Counted from the stretch's first letter, positions 32,340 through 42,558 are shown. The stretch is 55,051 nucleotides of DNA from Terrisporobacter othiniensis (GCF_000808015.1 NZ_JWHR01000097.1:1-55051), one strand, 5' to 3'. Numbers and translations: made by a program. Notes: generated by a model not told the origin, from the sequence alone.

Positions 32340-33461
32340 ATGAAAAGCTTTGAAAAAGTATTACTAGGTTCTTTAGTAGTAGGTACAACCATATCATCTG
32401 GTTTGGTTCTTGCTCAAGCTGAGAAATTAGGGGAAAATCAGTATTATTTAATGAATAATTTAAATATGAGAAAAGGGCCAGGAATAGACTACATATCTAC
32501 AGGAACTTTAAAACAAGGAACCTTAGTGACACCATTAGAGTATTCACAAGATAAATTATGGGTTAAAATTAAGTATAACAATCAATATGTATGGGTTTGT
32601 GCAAAATATGTTAAAATAGTTGAAGATAATAATGATGTAGATATCAAACCTGGAAGTTATAAAACAAAAGAGAGGTTAAATCTAAGAAAAGGGCCTTCTA
32701 CAGATAATGTAATAATTTTAACTATGCCAAAGGGTAGTCAAGTTGAAGTTATTGATACTTCCAATGATAATAAATGGGCAAAAGTTAGTTATAAGAATGA
32801 AATTGGTTGGGTTAATGCAACTTATATAGAAAAAATGACTTCTCAAGAAGAAGATAATAATTATAAGTATGAAGATTATATAACTACTTCTCCAGTTAAT
32901 GTTAGAACTGGGCCTTCATCTAATTATAAAAAAATAGGAGTTTTATCTAAATGTATAATATTAAAACCTATAGCTTTTGATAAATATGGTGATTGGATAA
33001 AATTTAATTTTAATGGAAATGAAGGCTGGGTTTGTAAATCTTATTTAAAAAAGGTAAGTGATATTGATAATTCAAATAATGATAATATATTATATACAAG
33101 CGCAAACGTGAATTTTAGAACAAGTCCAAGTATTAACAGCTCTAAAATATGTACTATACCTAAAAACTCTAAATTGAGCGTTTTATCATACAATAGTAGT
33201 AAAACTTGGGCACAAGTAAAATATAATAACAAATTGGGATGGGTGAGTACAAATTATTTAACATCAAAAATAACACAAGATTATAAATGGGGCAATACAA
33301 TAGCTAGGGTAAATCTTAGAGATTTACCAAGTTTAGATGGAAATAAGTTGCTGACAATGCCAAGTGGGGCAAGCATTAAGATATATGAAGAAACAAACGG
33401 ATGGCTAAAAGTAAGTTATAATAATACAGTAGGATATTGTGCATCCGTATATATAAAATAA
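32340..33461 (+). CDS. Secreted protein of five SH3b repeats
   Basis: A 373-residue exported protein. Its signal peptide spans about residues 1-26 (VLLGSLVVGTTISSGLVLAQA). Five bacterial SH3 repeats follow, near residues 35-95, 107-165, 178-237, 249-307 and 314-373. Each has a start like NLNMRKGPG or VNVRTGPS and an end like GWVNATYI. There is no catalytic domain, so it is probably a cell-wall-binding or adhesion protein rather than a hydrolase. The repeats differ widely, unlike the recent duplication at 27815. GGGGGG precedes the ATG. Confidence 0.85.
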   Translation: MKSFEKVLLGSLVVGTTISSGLVLAQAEKLGENQYYLMNNLNMRKGPGIDYISTGTLKQGTLVTPLEYSQDKLWVKIKYNNQYVWVCAKYVKIVEDNNDVDIKPGSYKTKERLNLRKGPSTDNVIILTMPKGSQVEVIDTSNDNKWAKVSYKNEIGWVNATYIEKMTSQEEDNNYKYEDYITTSPVNVRTGPSSNYKKIGVLSKCIILKPIAFDKYGDWIKFNFNGNEGWVCKSYLKKVSDIDNSNNDNILYTSANVNFRTSPSINSSKICTIPKNSKLSVLSYNSSKTWAQVKYNNKLGWVSTNYLTSKITQDYKWGNTIARVNLRDLPSLDGNKLLTMPSGASIKIYEETNGWLKVSYNNTVGYCASVYIK

Positions 33462-33473
33462 ATATTTTTTATG

Positions 33474-33509
33474 AAAAAACATCTTATGCAATAATATAAG
33501 ATGTTTTTT
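33474..33509 (+). terminator. Terminator after the five-SH3 gene
   Basis: AAAAAACATCTTAT (33474-33487) pairs with ATAAGATGTTTTTT (33496-33509). Confidence 0.88.
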
Positions 33510-33608
33510 GTATATAAGTAAAAAGGATATAAATTGAAGCATATGCAAAAATATGGTAAATTTAACTTGTGATTAAAAAATATAATTATTAATTTTGGGG
33601 GGATAATT

Positions 33609-34655
33609 ATGATACTAGTTACTGGAGGGGCAGGATATATAGGTAGTCATACAGTTGTGGAGTTGTTAAATGAAAATTATGAGGTAGTAATAGTAGATAA
33701 TTTGTCTAATAGCAGCATATTAGTGTTAGATAGAATAAGAAAAATAACAAATAAGGAGTTTAAATTCTATAATATAGATGTGACAAAGAAGGATTCATTT
33801 AAAAAGGTTTTTGAAGAAAATAATATTGATTCAATAATACATTTTGCAGCGTTTAAAGCAGTTGGAGAATCTGTAAAAAAACCTTTAGAATATTATAAAA
33901 ATAATCTAGTGGGCACACTAGTTGTATTTGAGCTAATGAAAGAGTTTAATGTAAATAACTTTGTGTTTTCATCATCAGCTACAGTATATGGAAAACCAAA
34001 AACTTGTCCAATAAGAGAAGATTTTCCTTTATCAACAACAAACCCTTATGGTGCTACTAAGCTTATGATAGAGGATATAATGAGAGATTTAAGTAAGGCA
34101 AATAACAATTTGAATTTAGCTATTCTCAGATATTTTAATCCAATCGGGGCACATATTAGTGGTATAATAGGAGAGGAGCCAAATGGTATACCAAACAATT
34201 TAATGCCTTACATAACAAAGGTAGCTGTTGGTCAGTTAAAAGAACTTAGTGTGTTTGGAAATGATTATAATACGCCAGACGGAACAGGTGTTAGAGACTA
34301 CATACATGTAGTTGATTTAGCAAAAGGTCATTTGGCTGCACTTAAAAAACTTGAAGAAAAGCCAGGCTTGGTAATTTATAATCTAGGAACAGGTCAAGGT
34401 TACAGTGTTTTAGATTTAGTTGATTCATTTGAGAAGGTAAATCACATAGAAATACCATACAAGGTTACTGATAGAAGACCAGGAGATATAGATATGTGTT
34501 ATGCAGATCCAACTAAAGCATATAAAGAGTTGGGATGGAAGGCGGAATTTGGTATTGAAAGAATGTGTGAAGATTCATGGAGATGGCAAATTAACAATCC
34601 GAAAGGCTATGAAGAAAATAGTGAATTATTAGATATGATTACATCTGAAATATAA
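33609..34655 (+). CDS. galE: UDP-glucose 4-epimerase
   Basis: A 348-residue extended short-chain dehydrogenase that interconverts UDP-glucose and UDP-galactose (possibly the N-acetyl forms). It has the NAD motif [16 protein letters not shown], the SSATVYG serine, the YGATK Tyr/Lys pair, the family NPIGAH and [11 protein letters not shown] segments, and [16 protein letters not shown] near the end. GGGGGA precedes the ATG. The nearby sugar-transferase genes suggest that it supplies cell-surface polysaccharide. Confidence 0.95.
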   Translation: MILVTGGAGYIGSHTVVELLNENYEVVIVDNLSNSSILVLDRIRKITNKEFKFYNIDVTKKDSFKKVFEENNIDSIIHFAAFKAVGESVKKPLEYYKNNLVGTLVVFELMKEFNVNNFVFSSSATVYGKPKTCPIREDFPLSTTNPYGATKLMIEDIMRDLSKANNNLNLAILRYFNPIGAHISGIIGEEPNGIPNNLMPYITKVAVGQLKELSVFGNDYNTPDGTGVRDYIHVVDLAKGHLAALKKLEEKPGLVIYNLGTGQGYSVLDLVDSFEKVNHIEIPYKVTDRRPGDIDMCYADPTKAYKELGWKAEFGIERMCEDSWRWQINNPKGYEENSELLDMITSEI

Positions 34656-34675
34656 TTCTTAAAAGGAGGTATGAA

Positions 34676-35113
34676 TTGGAGTATTTAAGAATAATGATTT
34701 TATCAATGGTTCCTGTTACAGAGTTGAGAGGAGCTATACCTATAGGCATAGCTTTAGATTTAAATCCTATAGGAGTATATATTGCCAGTGTGTTAGGATC
34801 TACACTGGTTGGCATACCTCTTGTTTTAGCATATAGACATGTAGTGAAATTCTTAAGAGAAAAAAAGATATTTATCTATTTATTAAACAAAATTGACAAC
34901 AAAATAGAAGTAAGCATGAAGAAAATGAAGGCCGTATCGATGATAGGTATTATCTTATTTGTAGGTGTACCTTTTCCAACAACGGGAACTTGGACAGCAG
35001 CAGCTATTGCATCAATTTTAAAAATGAGACTTAAAGATGCACTAAGTGGTATTTTTATCGGTAATGTATTATCTGGATTAATTGTAAGTTTTTTATCATA
35101 TCATATAATTTAA
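34676..35113 (+). CDS. Small multi-drug export / COG2426 membrane protein
   Basis: A 145-residue membrane protein with about four helices. It matches the COG2426 'small multi-drug export' family: MVPVTELRGAIPIGIALDLNP, VLGSTLVGIPLVL and GVPFPTTGTWTAAAIASIL. Such proteins are widespread and poorly understood; the drug-export label is not well proven. The start is TTG at 34676, six bases behind AAAGGAGG; the closer ATG at 34671 runs straight into a stop. It follows galE by 20 bp and may be co-transcribed. Confidence 0.8.
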   Translation: MEYLRIMILSMVPVTELRGAIPIGIALDLNPIGVYIASVLGSTLVGIPLVLAYRHVVKFLREKKIFIYLLNKIDNKIEVSMKKMKAVSMIGIILFVGVPFPTTGTWTAAAIASILKMRLKDALSGIFIGNVLSGLIVSFLSYHII

Positions 35114-35209
35114 TAGATATGTAACCAAATTATACTCCTTTCACATGGGAAAATATGTTAAAATGTTATTGTATAATATTTTATCTTAATTATGAAAGGG
35201 GGATAAATT

Positions 35210-36571
35210 ATGAAAAAAAGATTTAAATCCTTTTGTACAATATTATTAGCAACAGTTATGATATTAGCTTCAAGCATACCAGTATCAAACGCAGCAACTC
35301 ATCAGTTAATTATAGTTAATTCAAAAAATAATACTTTAAATTTTTACGAAAATTATACTTTAGTAAGAAAATTTAAATGTGCAACAGGAAAAGCAAGTAC
35401 ACCGACACCACAGAGAAAGACAACTATAGTAAATAAAATTAAAAACAGACCTTACTATAAAGGCGGAATTCCTGGGGGGGATCCAAGAAATCCTTTAGGG
35501 AAAAGATGGATGGGTCTAAATATGTATGGTTATGGAACTACATATGGAATTCATGGAAATAATAATGAACGTTCTATTGGTAAACACATAAGTGGCGGAT
35601 GTATCAGAATGCATAACAAGGATGTAGAGTGGCTATATAATAAAATAAGAGTAGGAGCTACAGTAATAATAAAAAATACATCTAATAGTGACGCTTGGAT
35701 AGCTAGACAATACAACATAAAACTTAGAAAAGCATGGCATACAATAAATGGATATAAGTATTATTGTAAATCAAATGGTAAATATGCAACAGGATGGTAC
35801 ACTATTAATAATAAAACTTATTACTTTGATAGTAAGGGAAGAATGCAAACTGGTTTAAAAATAATATCTGGTAAGAAATACTATTTAGGAAAAGATGGAG
35901 TAAGAAGAACTGGATGGCAAACAATATCTGGTAAGAAATATTACTTCAAGAAATCAGGAGATAGTAATGGCCAAGCGCTAAAAGGTAAGGTATATATAAG
36001 TGGTTCATACTACTACTTTGATAAAAATTATGTGATGGTTACTAATAAAAAGGTTAAAATAGGAGATAACTATTACTACTTTGGTAAAGATGGAAAAATG
36101 AAAACTGGATGGCAAACAATATCTGGTAAAAAATATTACTTTAAAAAGTCTGGAGATAACAAGGGGCAAGCATTAAAAGATAAGAGATATATAGGTGATT
36201 CATATTATTACTTTGATAAGAATTATGTAATGGTTGCTAATAAAAAAGTTCAAATAGGAGCTGACTATTATTACTTTGGCAGTAACGGAAAAATGATTAC
36301 AGATAAAGAGATTAAGATAAATAATGATTCTTACTATTTTGGTAGTAAAGGCAAAGCTTATAAATCTTGTAAAGTAGAGATAAAGGGCTATACTTATACC
36401 TTTAATGAAACAGGAAAGATAATAAACAAAGTGAAATTAGAAGAGAATACAGATGAAACAAACCCAATAGATGAATCTAAAAAAACAGATGATTCTAAAC
36501 AAATACACGATTTACAACTAGATGAAATGCAAGAAGATAGTGAAGGTACCTCTTTAGAAGAAGCAATATAA
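35210..36571 (+). CDS. L,D-transpeptidase with choline-binding-type wall repeats
   Basis: A 453-residue secreted protein. The signal peptide covers residues 1-29 (ending SNAAT). The YkuD domain spans about 31-155, with catalytic H115 in GIHGNN and C131 in HISGGCIRMHN, so it should form 3-3 peptidoglycan cross-links or attach wall proteins. Residues 170-420 hold about ten Gly/Trp/Tyr-rich wall-binding repeats (GWYTINNKTYYFD, GWQTISGKKYYF). An acidic tail of about 35 residues ends the protein. 3-3 cross-links are abundant in C. difficile and relatives, which fits the host group. GGGGGA precedes the ATG. Confidence 0.92.
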   Translation: MKKRFKSFCTILLATVMILASSIPVSNAATHQLIIVNSKNNTLNFYENYTLVRKFKCATGKASTPTPQRKTTIVNKIKNRPYYKGGIPGGDPRNPLGKRWMGLNMYGYGTTYGIHGNNNERSIGKHISGGCIRMHNKDVEWLYNKIRVGATVIIKNTSNSDAWIARQYNIKLRKAWHTINGYKYYCKSNGKYATGWYTINNKTYYFDSKGRMQTGLKIISGKKYYLGKDGVRRTGWQTISGKKYYFKKSGDSNGQALKGKVYISGSYYYFDKNYVMVTNKKVKIGDNYYYFGKDGKMKTGWQTISGKKYYFKKSGDNKGQALKDKRYIGDSYYYFDKNYVMVANKKVQIGADYYYFGSNGKMITDKEIKINNDSYYFGSKGKAYKSCKVEIKGYTYTFNETGKIINKVKLEENTDETNPIDESKKTDDSKQIHDLQLDEMQEDSEGTSLEEAI

Positions 36572-36576
36572 ATATA

Positions 36577-36617
36577 TAAAAGCCTCCTCATTAATTAAAT
36601 AATGAGGAGGCTTTTTT
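36577..36617 (+). terminator. Terminator after the L,D-transpeptidase
   Basis: AAAAGCCTCCTCATT (36578-36592) pairs perfectly with AATGAGGAGGCTTTT (36601-36615). Confidence 0.92.
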
Positions 36618-36665
36618 CTTACAAATTTATGACAAAAATGTAAGAAAAACTTAAGGTTATATCTT

Positions 36666-36694
36666 TTGTATTTTGCTCTTAAATAGTATATAAT
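36666..36694 (+). promoter_or_regulatory. Promoter of the LTA-synthase-like gene
   Basis: TTGTAT (36666-36671), 17-bp spacer, TATAAT (36689-36694). Confidence 0.6.
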
Positions 36695-36733
36695 TTTCAA
36701 ATAGAGAAAAAGAATGTAATGGGGGAACCATAA

Positions 36734-38746
36734 ATGAAGAATGATTTGAAAGCACTCTTTAAGATTAATAAGGAGTCAATTAAAGAAGTTATGCTTTGGT
36801 TAATAGGAGGACTTTTTCTATTAATCATAACTGAATATTTATTAAGAGGAAAATTAAGGTATGTTAAATTATTGTTATTAAATAAACCTGGTGTGTTTTT
36901 TGTTAACTATATGTTAATATTATTGATCACATCTTTAATATTTGTATTAAAAAGAAAGAAAACTTTTTATTTTTTAATTTCTTTTATAATCCTAACTATT
37001 TCAGGAATTAGTAAATATTTATTTAGTGTAAGAGGAGTGCCTCTTACTTTTTCAGATGTTTACTCTATTGGAGAAGGGTTAGAGATAGCTGGAAATTATG
37101 TTACCTTACCAATGATTATTGGTGTATTGTTATCTGTAATAGCAGTAATATGTATAACAGTCTATTTGTTTAAAAAAGAAAACAGTAATAAAAGAATAAC
37201 AAGTGCAACAAATATAATATTAGCATTAATTATATTTATTGCTTTTCCTATAGTAACTAATGCAGAGTATGCTAGTGGAAAGATGGGATATATGAGATGG
37301 GACATAACATCATCTTATAAGAAAAATGGATATGTATTTTCTACAATAGAATCAGCAGTAAAGTATGTAAGAGTAAAGCCCGAAGGATATAGTAAATCCG
37401 CAATTGAAGAAATTAGAGCAAAGGTAGATAAAAAAGAAAAAGAAGATAATAGAAAATTGAATTCAAATAAGCCTAATATGATTTTTATACAACTAGAGGC
37501 CTTTATGGATCCAACAAAGATAAAGGAAGCTAATTTTAGTGAAGATCCTATTCCAAACTACAGAAAAATATGTGATAAAAGTAAAGGTTATATGGCAAAT
37601 GTTCCGACAACAGGTGGAGGAACTGTAAGAACTGAATATGAAGTAATGACAGGAAATAATATAGATTACTTAACTCCAGGAGAAATCCCTTATAATACTA
37701 TATTAAAAGGAAAGTACTATAATTCTCTTGCGACTACTCTTAAATCTGAAGGATACAGTGCGCATGCTATTCATAATTTCCAAGGAAATTTCTATACAAG
37801 AAACAATGCGTATGAGAAACTTGGGTTTGATACATTTACTTCATTAGAATATATGAATGGTTACGAGAAGAATGAAAAAGGTTGGGTTAAAGATACCATA
37901 TTAACTAAATATATAAAAAAAGCACTTGATAGTACACCAGAAAGTGACTTAGTTTATACTATATCAGTACAAGGTCATAGCTCATATCCAAGAGATGCTT
38001 TAAAAACATATGATTTTCCTATAAAAATAAGTGGAAATTTATCAGATGTAGATAAAAATCAATTATATTATTATGCCAATCAAATAAAAGAGACAGATGA
38101 TTTTATAGGCGATGTTATGGAAATGGTAGATAATAGTGATGAAGATACTATGGTTGTATTTTATTCAGATCATATGCCTGCATTAAATTTATTTCAAAAT
38201 GAAAAAATTTATTTAGATGCATATAAAGCTCCTTTTGCTTTTTATAGTAATTTTAAAGTGAATAATTCTGATTTTAATAATACAGAAGCCTATAATATTA
38301 GCAGTATGGCTATGCAATTAGCAGGGCTTAAATATGGACCGATGGAAAAATTCCGTACTTATTTAAAAGATGATAAAGATTATGTAAAATATGAAGAATT
38401 ATTAGAGTATGATATATTATTTGGTAAAAATTATTATTTAAAAAATGAAGAAAAACCTAAAAAAAATAATATGAAAATGGGAATAGACGATGTTACTATT
38501 TCTTCTTTTGAACAGGAAAAAGAGTCTATTTTAATAAAAGGATTAAATTTTACAAAAAATAGCTCTGCTTATATAAATAATAAGAAAATAGATACTATAT
38601 TTGTGGATGATAAGACTTTAAAAATAAAATCGGTAGATAATGGTGATACACTGGTTGTAAAACAACTAGGTCGTAATGATGGACTTCTAAGTGAATCAAA
38701 TAGCATTTCTTTATCACAAGATAAAATTGCAATGAATAAAAAATAA
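36734..38746 (+). CDS. LTA-synthase-like phosphoglycerol transferase
   Basis: A 670-residue membrane enzyme. Five N-terminal helices (to about residue 180) precede an extracellular sulfatase-fold domain (about 245-550). The metal and active-site segments are MIFIQLEAFMDPT, TTGGGTVRTEYEVMTG (catalytic Thr), VQGHSSYP and VFYSDHMPAL. It should polymerise or transfer glycerol phosphate from phosphatidylglycerol to a glycolipid or polysaccharide. A C-terminal stretch of about 85 residues (VTISSFEQEKESILIKGLNF onward) looks like an extra IPT/TIG-type beta domain, unusual for LtaS. GGGGGA precedes the ATG. Confidence 0.87.
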   Translation: MKNDLKALFKINKESIKEVMLWLIGGLFLLIITEYLLRGKLRYVKLLLLNKPGVFFVNYMLILLITSLIFVLKRKKTFYFLISFIILTISGISKYLFSVRGVPLTFSDVYSIGEGLEIAGNYVTLPMIIGVLLSVIAVICITVYLFKKENSNKRITSATNIILALIIFIAFPIVTNAEYASGKMGYMRWDITSSYKKNGYVFSTIESAVKYVRVKPEGYSKSAIEEIRAKVDKKEKEDNRKLNSNKPNMIFIQLEAFMDPTKIKEANFSEDPIPNYRKICDKSKGYMANVPTTGGGTVRTEYEVMTGNNIDYLTPGEIPYNTILKGKYYNSLATTLKSEGYSAHAIHNFQGNFYTRNNAYEKLGFDTFTSLEYMNGYEKNEKGWVKDTILTKYIKKALDSTPESDLVYTISVQGHSSYPRDALKTYDFPIKISGNLSDVDKNQLYYYANQIKETDDFIGDVMEMVDNSDEDTMVVFYSDHMPALNLFQNEKIYLDAYKAPFAFYSNFKVNNSDFNNTEAYNISSMAMQLAGLKYGPMEKFRTYLKDDKDYVKYEELLEYDILFGKNYYLKNEEKPKKNNMKMGIDDVTISSFEQEKESILIKGLNFTKNSSAYINNKKIDTIFVDDKTLKIKSVDNGDTLVVKQLGRNDGLLSESNSISLSQDKIAMNKK

Positions 38747-38749
38747 ACT

Positions 38750-38779
38750 AAAACAGATGTTTTTAAGCATCTGTTTTTT
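38750..38779 (+). terminator. Terminator after the LTA-synthase-like gene
   Basis: AAAACAGATG (38750-38759) pairs with CATCTGTTTT (38768-38777). Confidence 0.88.
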
Positions 38780-38963
38780 GTTAAAGAGAATTAATGTAAA
38801 TGTAAAACTATTTTAATAGTTGTGTGAATTTAATATGAAAAACTTTGAAAACAAATTAAAAATATTGATATAAAGAAATTTATAAACTATAATGTTAATA
38901 TAATGTTAAATGGAATAATATGGTAAGTTGTAAGTATATTTGTGCATAGGGAGGTATAGCACA

Positions 38964-39638
38964 ATGATGGGTCAGTATATTGAAAAATTTGAGGGCAATG
39001 TTTGTGATTTTAGTGATGAAATAACATCAAGCATAGACTATTCCATAGTAAATGACTCTTTCTTATTTAAAATATATCATAGAATACTAGACATAATAGT
39101 TGCGATAATTGGGTTGGTAATTTCTATACCTATAATAATAGTTTTTGGTTTCTTAATAAAAAAAGAAGACGGAGGTCCTGTTTTTTATAAACAAGATAGA
39201 TTGGGTAAGGATGGTAGGATAATCTTTATATATAAATTAAGATCCATGAGGGTTAATTCAGAAACTAACGGAGCCATATGGGCTGAGAAAAATGATCCAA
39301 GAATTACAAAGGTGGGAAAATTCATAAGAAAAACAAGAATAGATGAAATACCACAGTTTTTAAATATTTTAAAAGGTGAAATGAGTATAATTGGTCCTAG
39401 GCCAGAAAGACCTACTTTAACTATGGAATTTAATGATCAGATACCAGGTTTTATTAATCGACTGGTGATTAAACCAGGTCTTACAGGATATGCTCAAGTA
39501 CATGGAGGATATGACATATCTCCAGAAGATAAAATAAAAGAAGATTTATATTATATTAAAAATAGAAGTGTTTTTTTAGATTTTTCCATATTATTTAGAA
39601 CTGTTAAGGTAATTTTTACTGGAGAAGGTGCTAGATAA
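38964..39638 (+). CDS. Undecaprenyl-phosphate sugar-1-phosphate transferase
   Basis: A 224-residue enzyme of the small bacterial sugar-transferase family (WcaJ/EpsL-like) that loads the first sugar phosphate onto the lipid carrier for surface-polysaccharide synthesis. A single membrane hairpin (IIVAIIGLVISIPIIIVFGF) is followed by GGPVFYKQDRLGKDG, FIYKLRSMR, TRIDEIPQFLNILKGEMSIIGPRPERP and KPGLTGYAQV. It is the short type with no extra N-terminal helices. GGGAGG sets the start at ATG 38964; the frame extends upstream to TTG 38940 without support. Confidence 0.9.
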   Translation: MMGQYIEKFEGNVCDFSDEITSSIDYSIVNDSFLFKIYHRILDIIVAIIGLVISIPIIIVFGFLIKKEDGGPVFYKQDRLGKDGRIIFIYKLRSMRVNSETNGAIWAEKNDPRITKVGKFIRKTRIDEIPQFLNILKGEMSIIGPRPERPTLTMEFNDQIPGFINRLVIKPGLTGYAQVHGGYDISPEDKIKEDLYYIKNRSVFLDFSILFRTVKVIFTGEGAR

Positions 39639-39734
39639 AGAAAAAATTTATTATTCATCATAACTTTTCTTGAAATATTTTCGTAAAATATATATAATAG
39701 GGTAATAAAAATATAACAAAAGTATAACATAACG

Positions 39735-39774
39735 AAAAATAGGGAGAGATTAATGACAATCTCTCCCTATTTTA
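39735..39774 (+). terminator. Terminator after the sugar transferase
   Basis: AAATAGGGAGAGATT (39737-39751) pairs with AATCTCTCCCTATTT (39758-39772). The T tract is short and symmetric. Confidence 0.75.
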
Positions 39775-39800
39775 ATTGTAAATAAAGAGGGGGAATCTAT

Positions 39801-40562
39801 GTGGAAGATAATTTAGTATCTATAATTACACCTATATATAATGGAGAAACATATATTGAAGAATGTATAAAAAGTGTGTTAAATCAAAGTTATAAAAATA
39901 TAGAGATGATAATTATTGATGATGGTTCAACGGATAATAGTGAAAATATAATAAAAAAATATACCAATACTTTTCCCTTTGTTAAATATATAAAATGTAA
40001 TGAAAATAAGGGAGTTTGGGCAGCTCGTAATATAGGAGTTGAAAATGCGAATGGTAGATTTATTTCATTTTTAGACACAGATGATTTGTATAAAAAGAAT
40101 AAAATTAAAAATCAAATAAATTTTATGTTGAAAAATAACTATGCATTTACATACACTGCTTATGATTTGATAGATGAAAGTAATGAAAGTTTAAATAAAA
40201 TTATTGAAGCAAAGGAATATGAAGATTATAACAGGTTATTAAAAGGAAATGACATAGGTTGTTTGACTGTAATGATAGATAGACTAAAAATAGATACTCC
40301 AATAAAGTTTGAAAACTATCATCATGAAGATTTTATTTTATGGCTTAAAATATTAAAAAATGGTGTAACAGCTTATGGATTAAATGAGGTTTTATCTTCT
40401 TATAGAAAATCTAAAACATCTATAAGTCATAATAAAATAAAGGCAGCTATGTGGACTTGGAATATATATATTAAAATTGAAAAATTACCATTAAAAAAAG
40501 CTTTATACTGCTTTTATAAATATATGATAAATGGATTTATAAAAAATAGTTATAAGAAGTAA
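39801..40562 (+). CDS. Family 2 glycosyltransferase
   Basis: A 253-residue GT-A enzyme that transfers a sugar from a nucleotide donor. The N-terminus VSIITPIYNGETYIEECIKSVLNQSYKNIEMIIIDDGSTDNS and the GRFISFLDTDD metal-binding motif are classical. The end is basic and amphipathic, which suits membrane association. Acceptor and sugar are unknown. The start is GTG at 39801, behind GGGGGA. With the transferase at 38964 and galE it suggests a small surface-glycan locus, but each gene has its own unit. Confidence 0.88.
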   Translation: MEDNLVSIITPIYNGETYIEECIKSVLNQSYKNIEMIIIDDGSTDNSENIIKKYTNTFPFVKYIKCNENKGVWAARNIGVENANGRFISFLDTDDLYKKNKIKNQINFMLKNNYAFTYTAYDLIDESNESLNKIIEAKEYEDYNRLLKGNDIGCLTVMIDRLKIDTPIKFENYHHEDFILWLKILKNGVTAYGLNEVLSSYRKSKTSISHNKIKAAMWTWNIYIKIEKLPLKKALYCFYKYMINGFIKNSYKK

Positions 40563-40690
40563 ACTAAATAATCCTGTTTTTTAGTAAAAATTTGCTATAT
40601 AATTTTTATTTTTGTTAAAATATGGAAATTTAAATCTGAACTATGATATAATGGAGAGAAATAAGTTACAAAAGGGGGGATGTGTGGAGT

Positions 40691-41686
40691 ATGATTTTTA
40701 ATAAAAATAAGAAAGTAATATCGAAGGCTATGGCAGTGGGGATGCTTACTACAAGCATGTTGCCAGTAGTTGCTTTAAATGAAAATGTGGAAGCTAAACA
40801 AGTTACATCTAGTACTCAAAGAGAGAAAGCGACTAAAGTTGTAGAAGTAAGATGTTATGCTCTTAATGTTAGAAAAGGTCCAAGTACGGACGATTCTATA
40901 GCAGGAACAGTAACAGAAGGAACACAACTTAAATATATTTCTACATGCAGCAATGGTTGGTATAAAGTTGAATATAAAGGTAGTACTAGATATATTAGTA
41001 ATGATTATTCTAAATTAAAAACTATTTCAGGAACATCGAATGAAAATAATGATACTATAACGAGAGTTGGAAAAGTGACATCTACAAAACTAAATGTTAG
41101 AAAAGGACCTGGAACAAATTATAGTGTTAAAAAAACTATTAAAAAAGGTAGTGTTGTAGGGGTAATAAAATCATATAGTAATGGATGGTCTAAGGTTAAA
41201 TTATCCAATTCCTTAACAGGATATGTATCTTCTGATTATATGAAAACATATTCAGGAGATTCTAGTGATATAAAAGTTTCATATACAAAAAAATCAACAT
41301 CATCTACAACAAACAAAAAAATTGATACAGTAGTATCTGCTGTTAAAGCTCAAGTAGGTAAGCCTTATGTATATGGTGCAGCAGGACCAAATTCTTTTGA
41401 TTGTTCAGGACTTACATATTACTGTTATAAAAAAGCAGGGATATACTTAAACAGAAGCTCTAGGGATCAGGCATCAAATGGAAAATATGTTAGCAAGAGC
41501 AATTTGAAACCAGGAGATTTAATATTCTTCAATAGTGGTACGAATACTATACGTCACGTAGGAATGTATGTAGGAAACAATAAGTTTGTTCACTCGCCTA
41601 GTCCAGGAAAAACAGTGAGATATGAAAGTTTATCAACTTCATACTATGTAAAAGGATATGTAACAGCAAGAAGAATAATTGATTAA
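40691..41686 (+). CDS. Secreted NlpC/P60 endopeptidase with two SH3b repeats
   Basis: A 331-residue secreted peptidoglycan hydrolase. A signal peptide spans about residues 1-35. Two SH3b repeats lie near 50-108 and 125-188. A Ser/Thr-Lys linker leads to the NlpC/P60 domain (about 212-331), with catalytic C238 in FDCSGLTYY, H289 in IRHVGMYVG and H301 in KFVHSPS. It should cut D-Glu/meso-DAP stem-peptide bonds. ATG 40691 suits the GGGGGG ribosome site; an in-frame GTG at 40682 almost touches it. Confidence 0.92.
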   Translation: MIFNKNKKVISKAMAVGMLTTSMLPVVALNENVEAKQVTSSTQREKATKVVEVRCYALNVRKGPSTDDSIAGTVTEGTQLKYISTCSNGWYKVEYKGSTRYISNDYSKLKTISGTSNENNDTITRVGKVTSTKLNVRKGPGTNYSVKKTIKKGSVVGVIKSYSNGWSKVKLSNSLTGYVSSDYMKTYSGDSSDIKVSYTKKSTSSTTNKKIDTVVSAVKAQVGKPYVYGAAGPNSFDCSGLTYYCYKKAGIYLNRSSRDQASNGKYVSKSNLKPGDLIFFNSGTNTIRHVGMYVGNNKFVHSPSPGKTVRYESLSTSYYVKGYVTARRIID

Positions 41687-41690
41687 TTAA

Positions 41691-41736
41691 AAAAGGGTTA
41701 TGATGAAAATTTTATTTTCATTATAGCCCTTTTTTA
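41691..41736 (+). terminator. Terminator after the NlpC/P60 gene
   Basis: AAAAGGG-TTAT-GATGAAAAT pairs with the complementary run up to CCCTTTT, with small mismatches. Confidence 0.8.
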
Positions 41737-41862
41737 ATAGAAAACCCATATATATGAAGCTAATCAAATTTTTTATAAATAATAAAAATAAATTAATTCT
41801 CATATTATTAAATATAAAAGTATAAAGATTGTATCTTGTGTATAAAAGAGAGGGGAGCGATT

Positions 41863-42543
41863 ATGATAGTAATTGCAAAAGAACTTTTACAATATGAGAA
41901 AGATTATATTAAATACTATATAAACATTCCTAAGATATACTATAAAGAAAAGAATGACAAAGATTATTTAAAAAATGAAATGATAGAAAGTATTAACCAA
42001 GTTATTTTTGAAGATATAATGGCTTTTATGGATGTGGTAGAAGATAGCTATAACGTAAGTAATGAAGAACATATTCATATAAATAGTCTTACTGAATTTC
42101 AAGTTGGATATGTATCAAAAGACATAATTAGCTTAGCTATTGAATTTTCACAATTAGCAGGATTCTATGATATAAGTTACTTAAAAGGTTATAATTATGA
42201 TTTTAAGTTGAAAAAAGAGATTGTTTTAAAAGATTTGTTCAAGGAAAATGTAGACTATATAAAAGTACTTAAAAAATATATAATAATTCAAATTAAAACT
42301 TTGTTTATGGAATTTGAAGGATATGTAGAAGATTATTTACATTATATATGTGAAGATAGTATTTGTTTAGATGAAGAAAATATATTTTATTTTACTCATG
42401 AATATTTAATATTACCTTTTTCGTCTTGTGAAATAGATGAAAATATCTTAAATCTACTTGAGTTTAAAATACCTTTTAATAAAATTTATCATTACCTTAG
42501 TGAATACGCCATAAAAAATATTGTAAAGAAAATAATACTTTAG
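41863..42543 (+). CDS. DUF3298-like protein, function unknown
   Basis: A 226-residue protein with no signal peptide or membrane helix. Its plan resembles DUF4163/DUF3298 proteins: an N-terminal YEKDYIKYYINIPKIYY strand region, then DFKLKKEIVLKDLFKENVDY, and FYFTHEYLILPFSSCEID near the end. The equivalent of the last segment closes the anti-sigma factor RsiV sensor domain. Lacking a membrane anchor, it is unlikely to be an anti-sigma factor itself. GAGGGGAG fixes ATG 41863. The next gene starts 15 bp downstream, so they are likely co-expressed. Confidence 0.6.
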   Translation: MIVIAKELLQYEKDYIKYYINIPKIYYKEKNDKDYLKNEMIESINQVIFEDIMAFMDVVEDSYNVSNEEHIHINSLTEFQVGYVSKDIISLAIEFSQLAGFYDISYLKGYNYDFKLKKEIVLKDLFKENVDYIKVLKKYIIIQIKTLFMEFEGYVEDYLHYICEDSICLDEENIFYFTHEYLILPFSSCEIDENILNLLEFKIPFNKIYHYLSEYAIKNIVKKIIL

Positions 42544-42558
42544 TATTGGGGTGAATCT

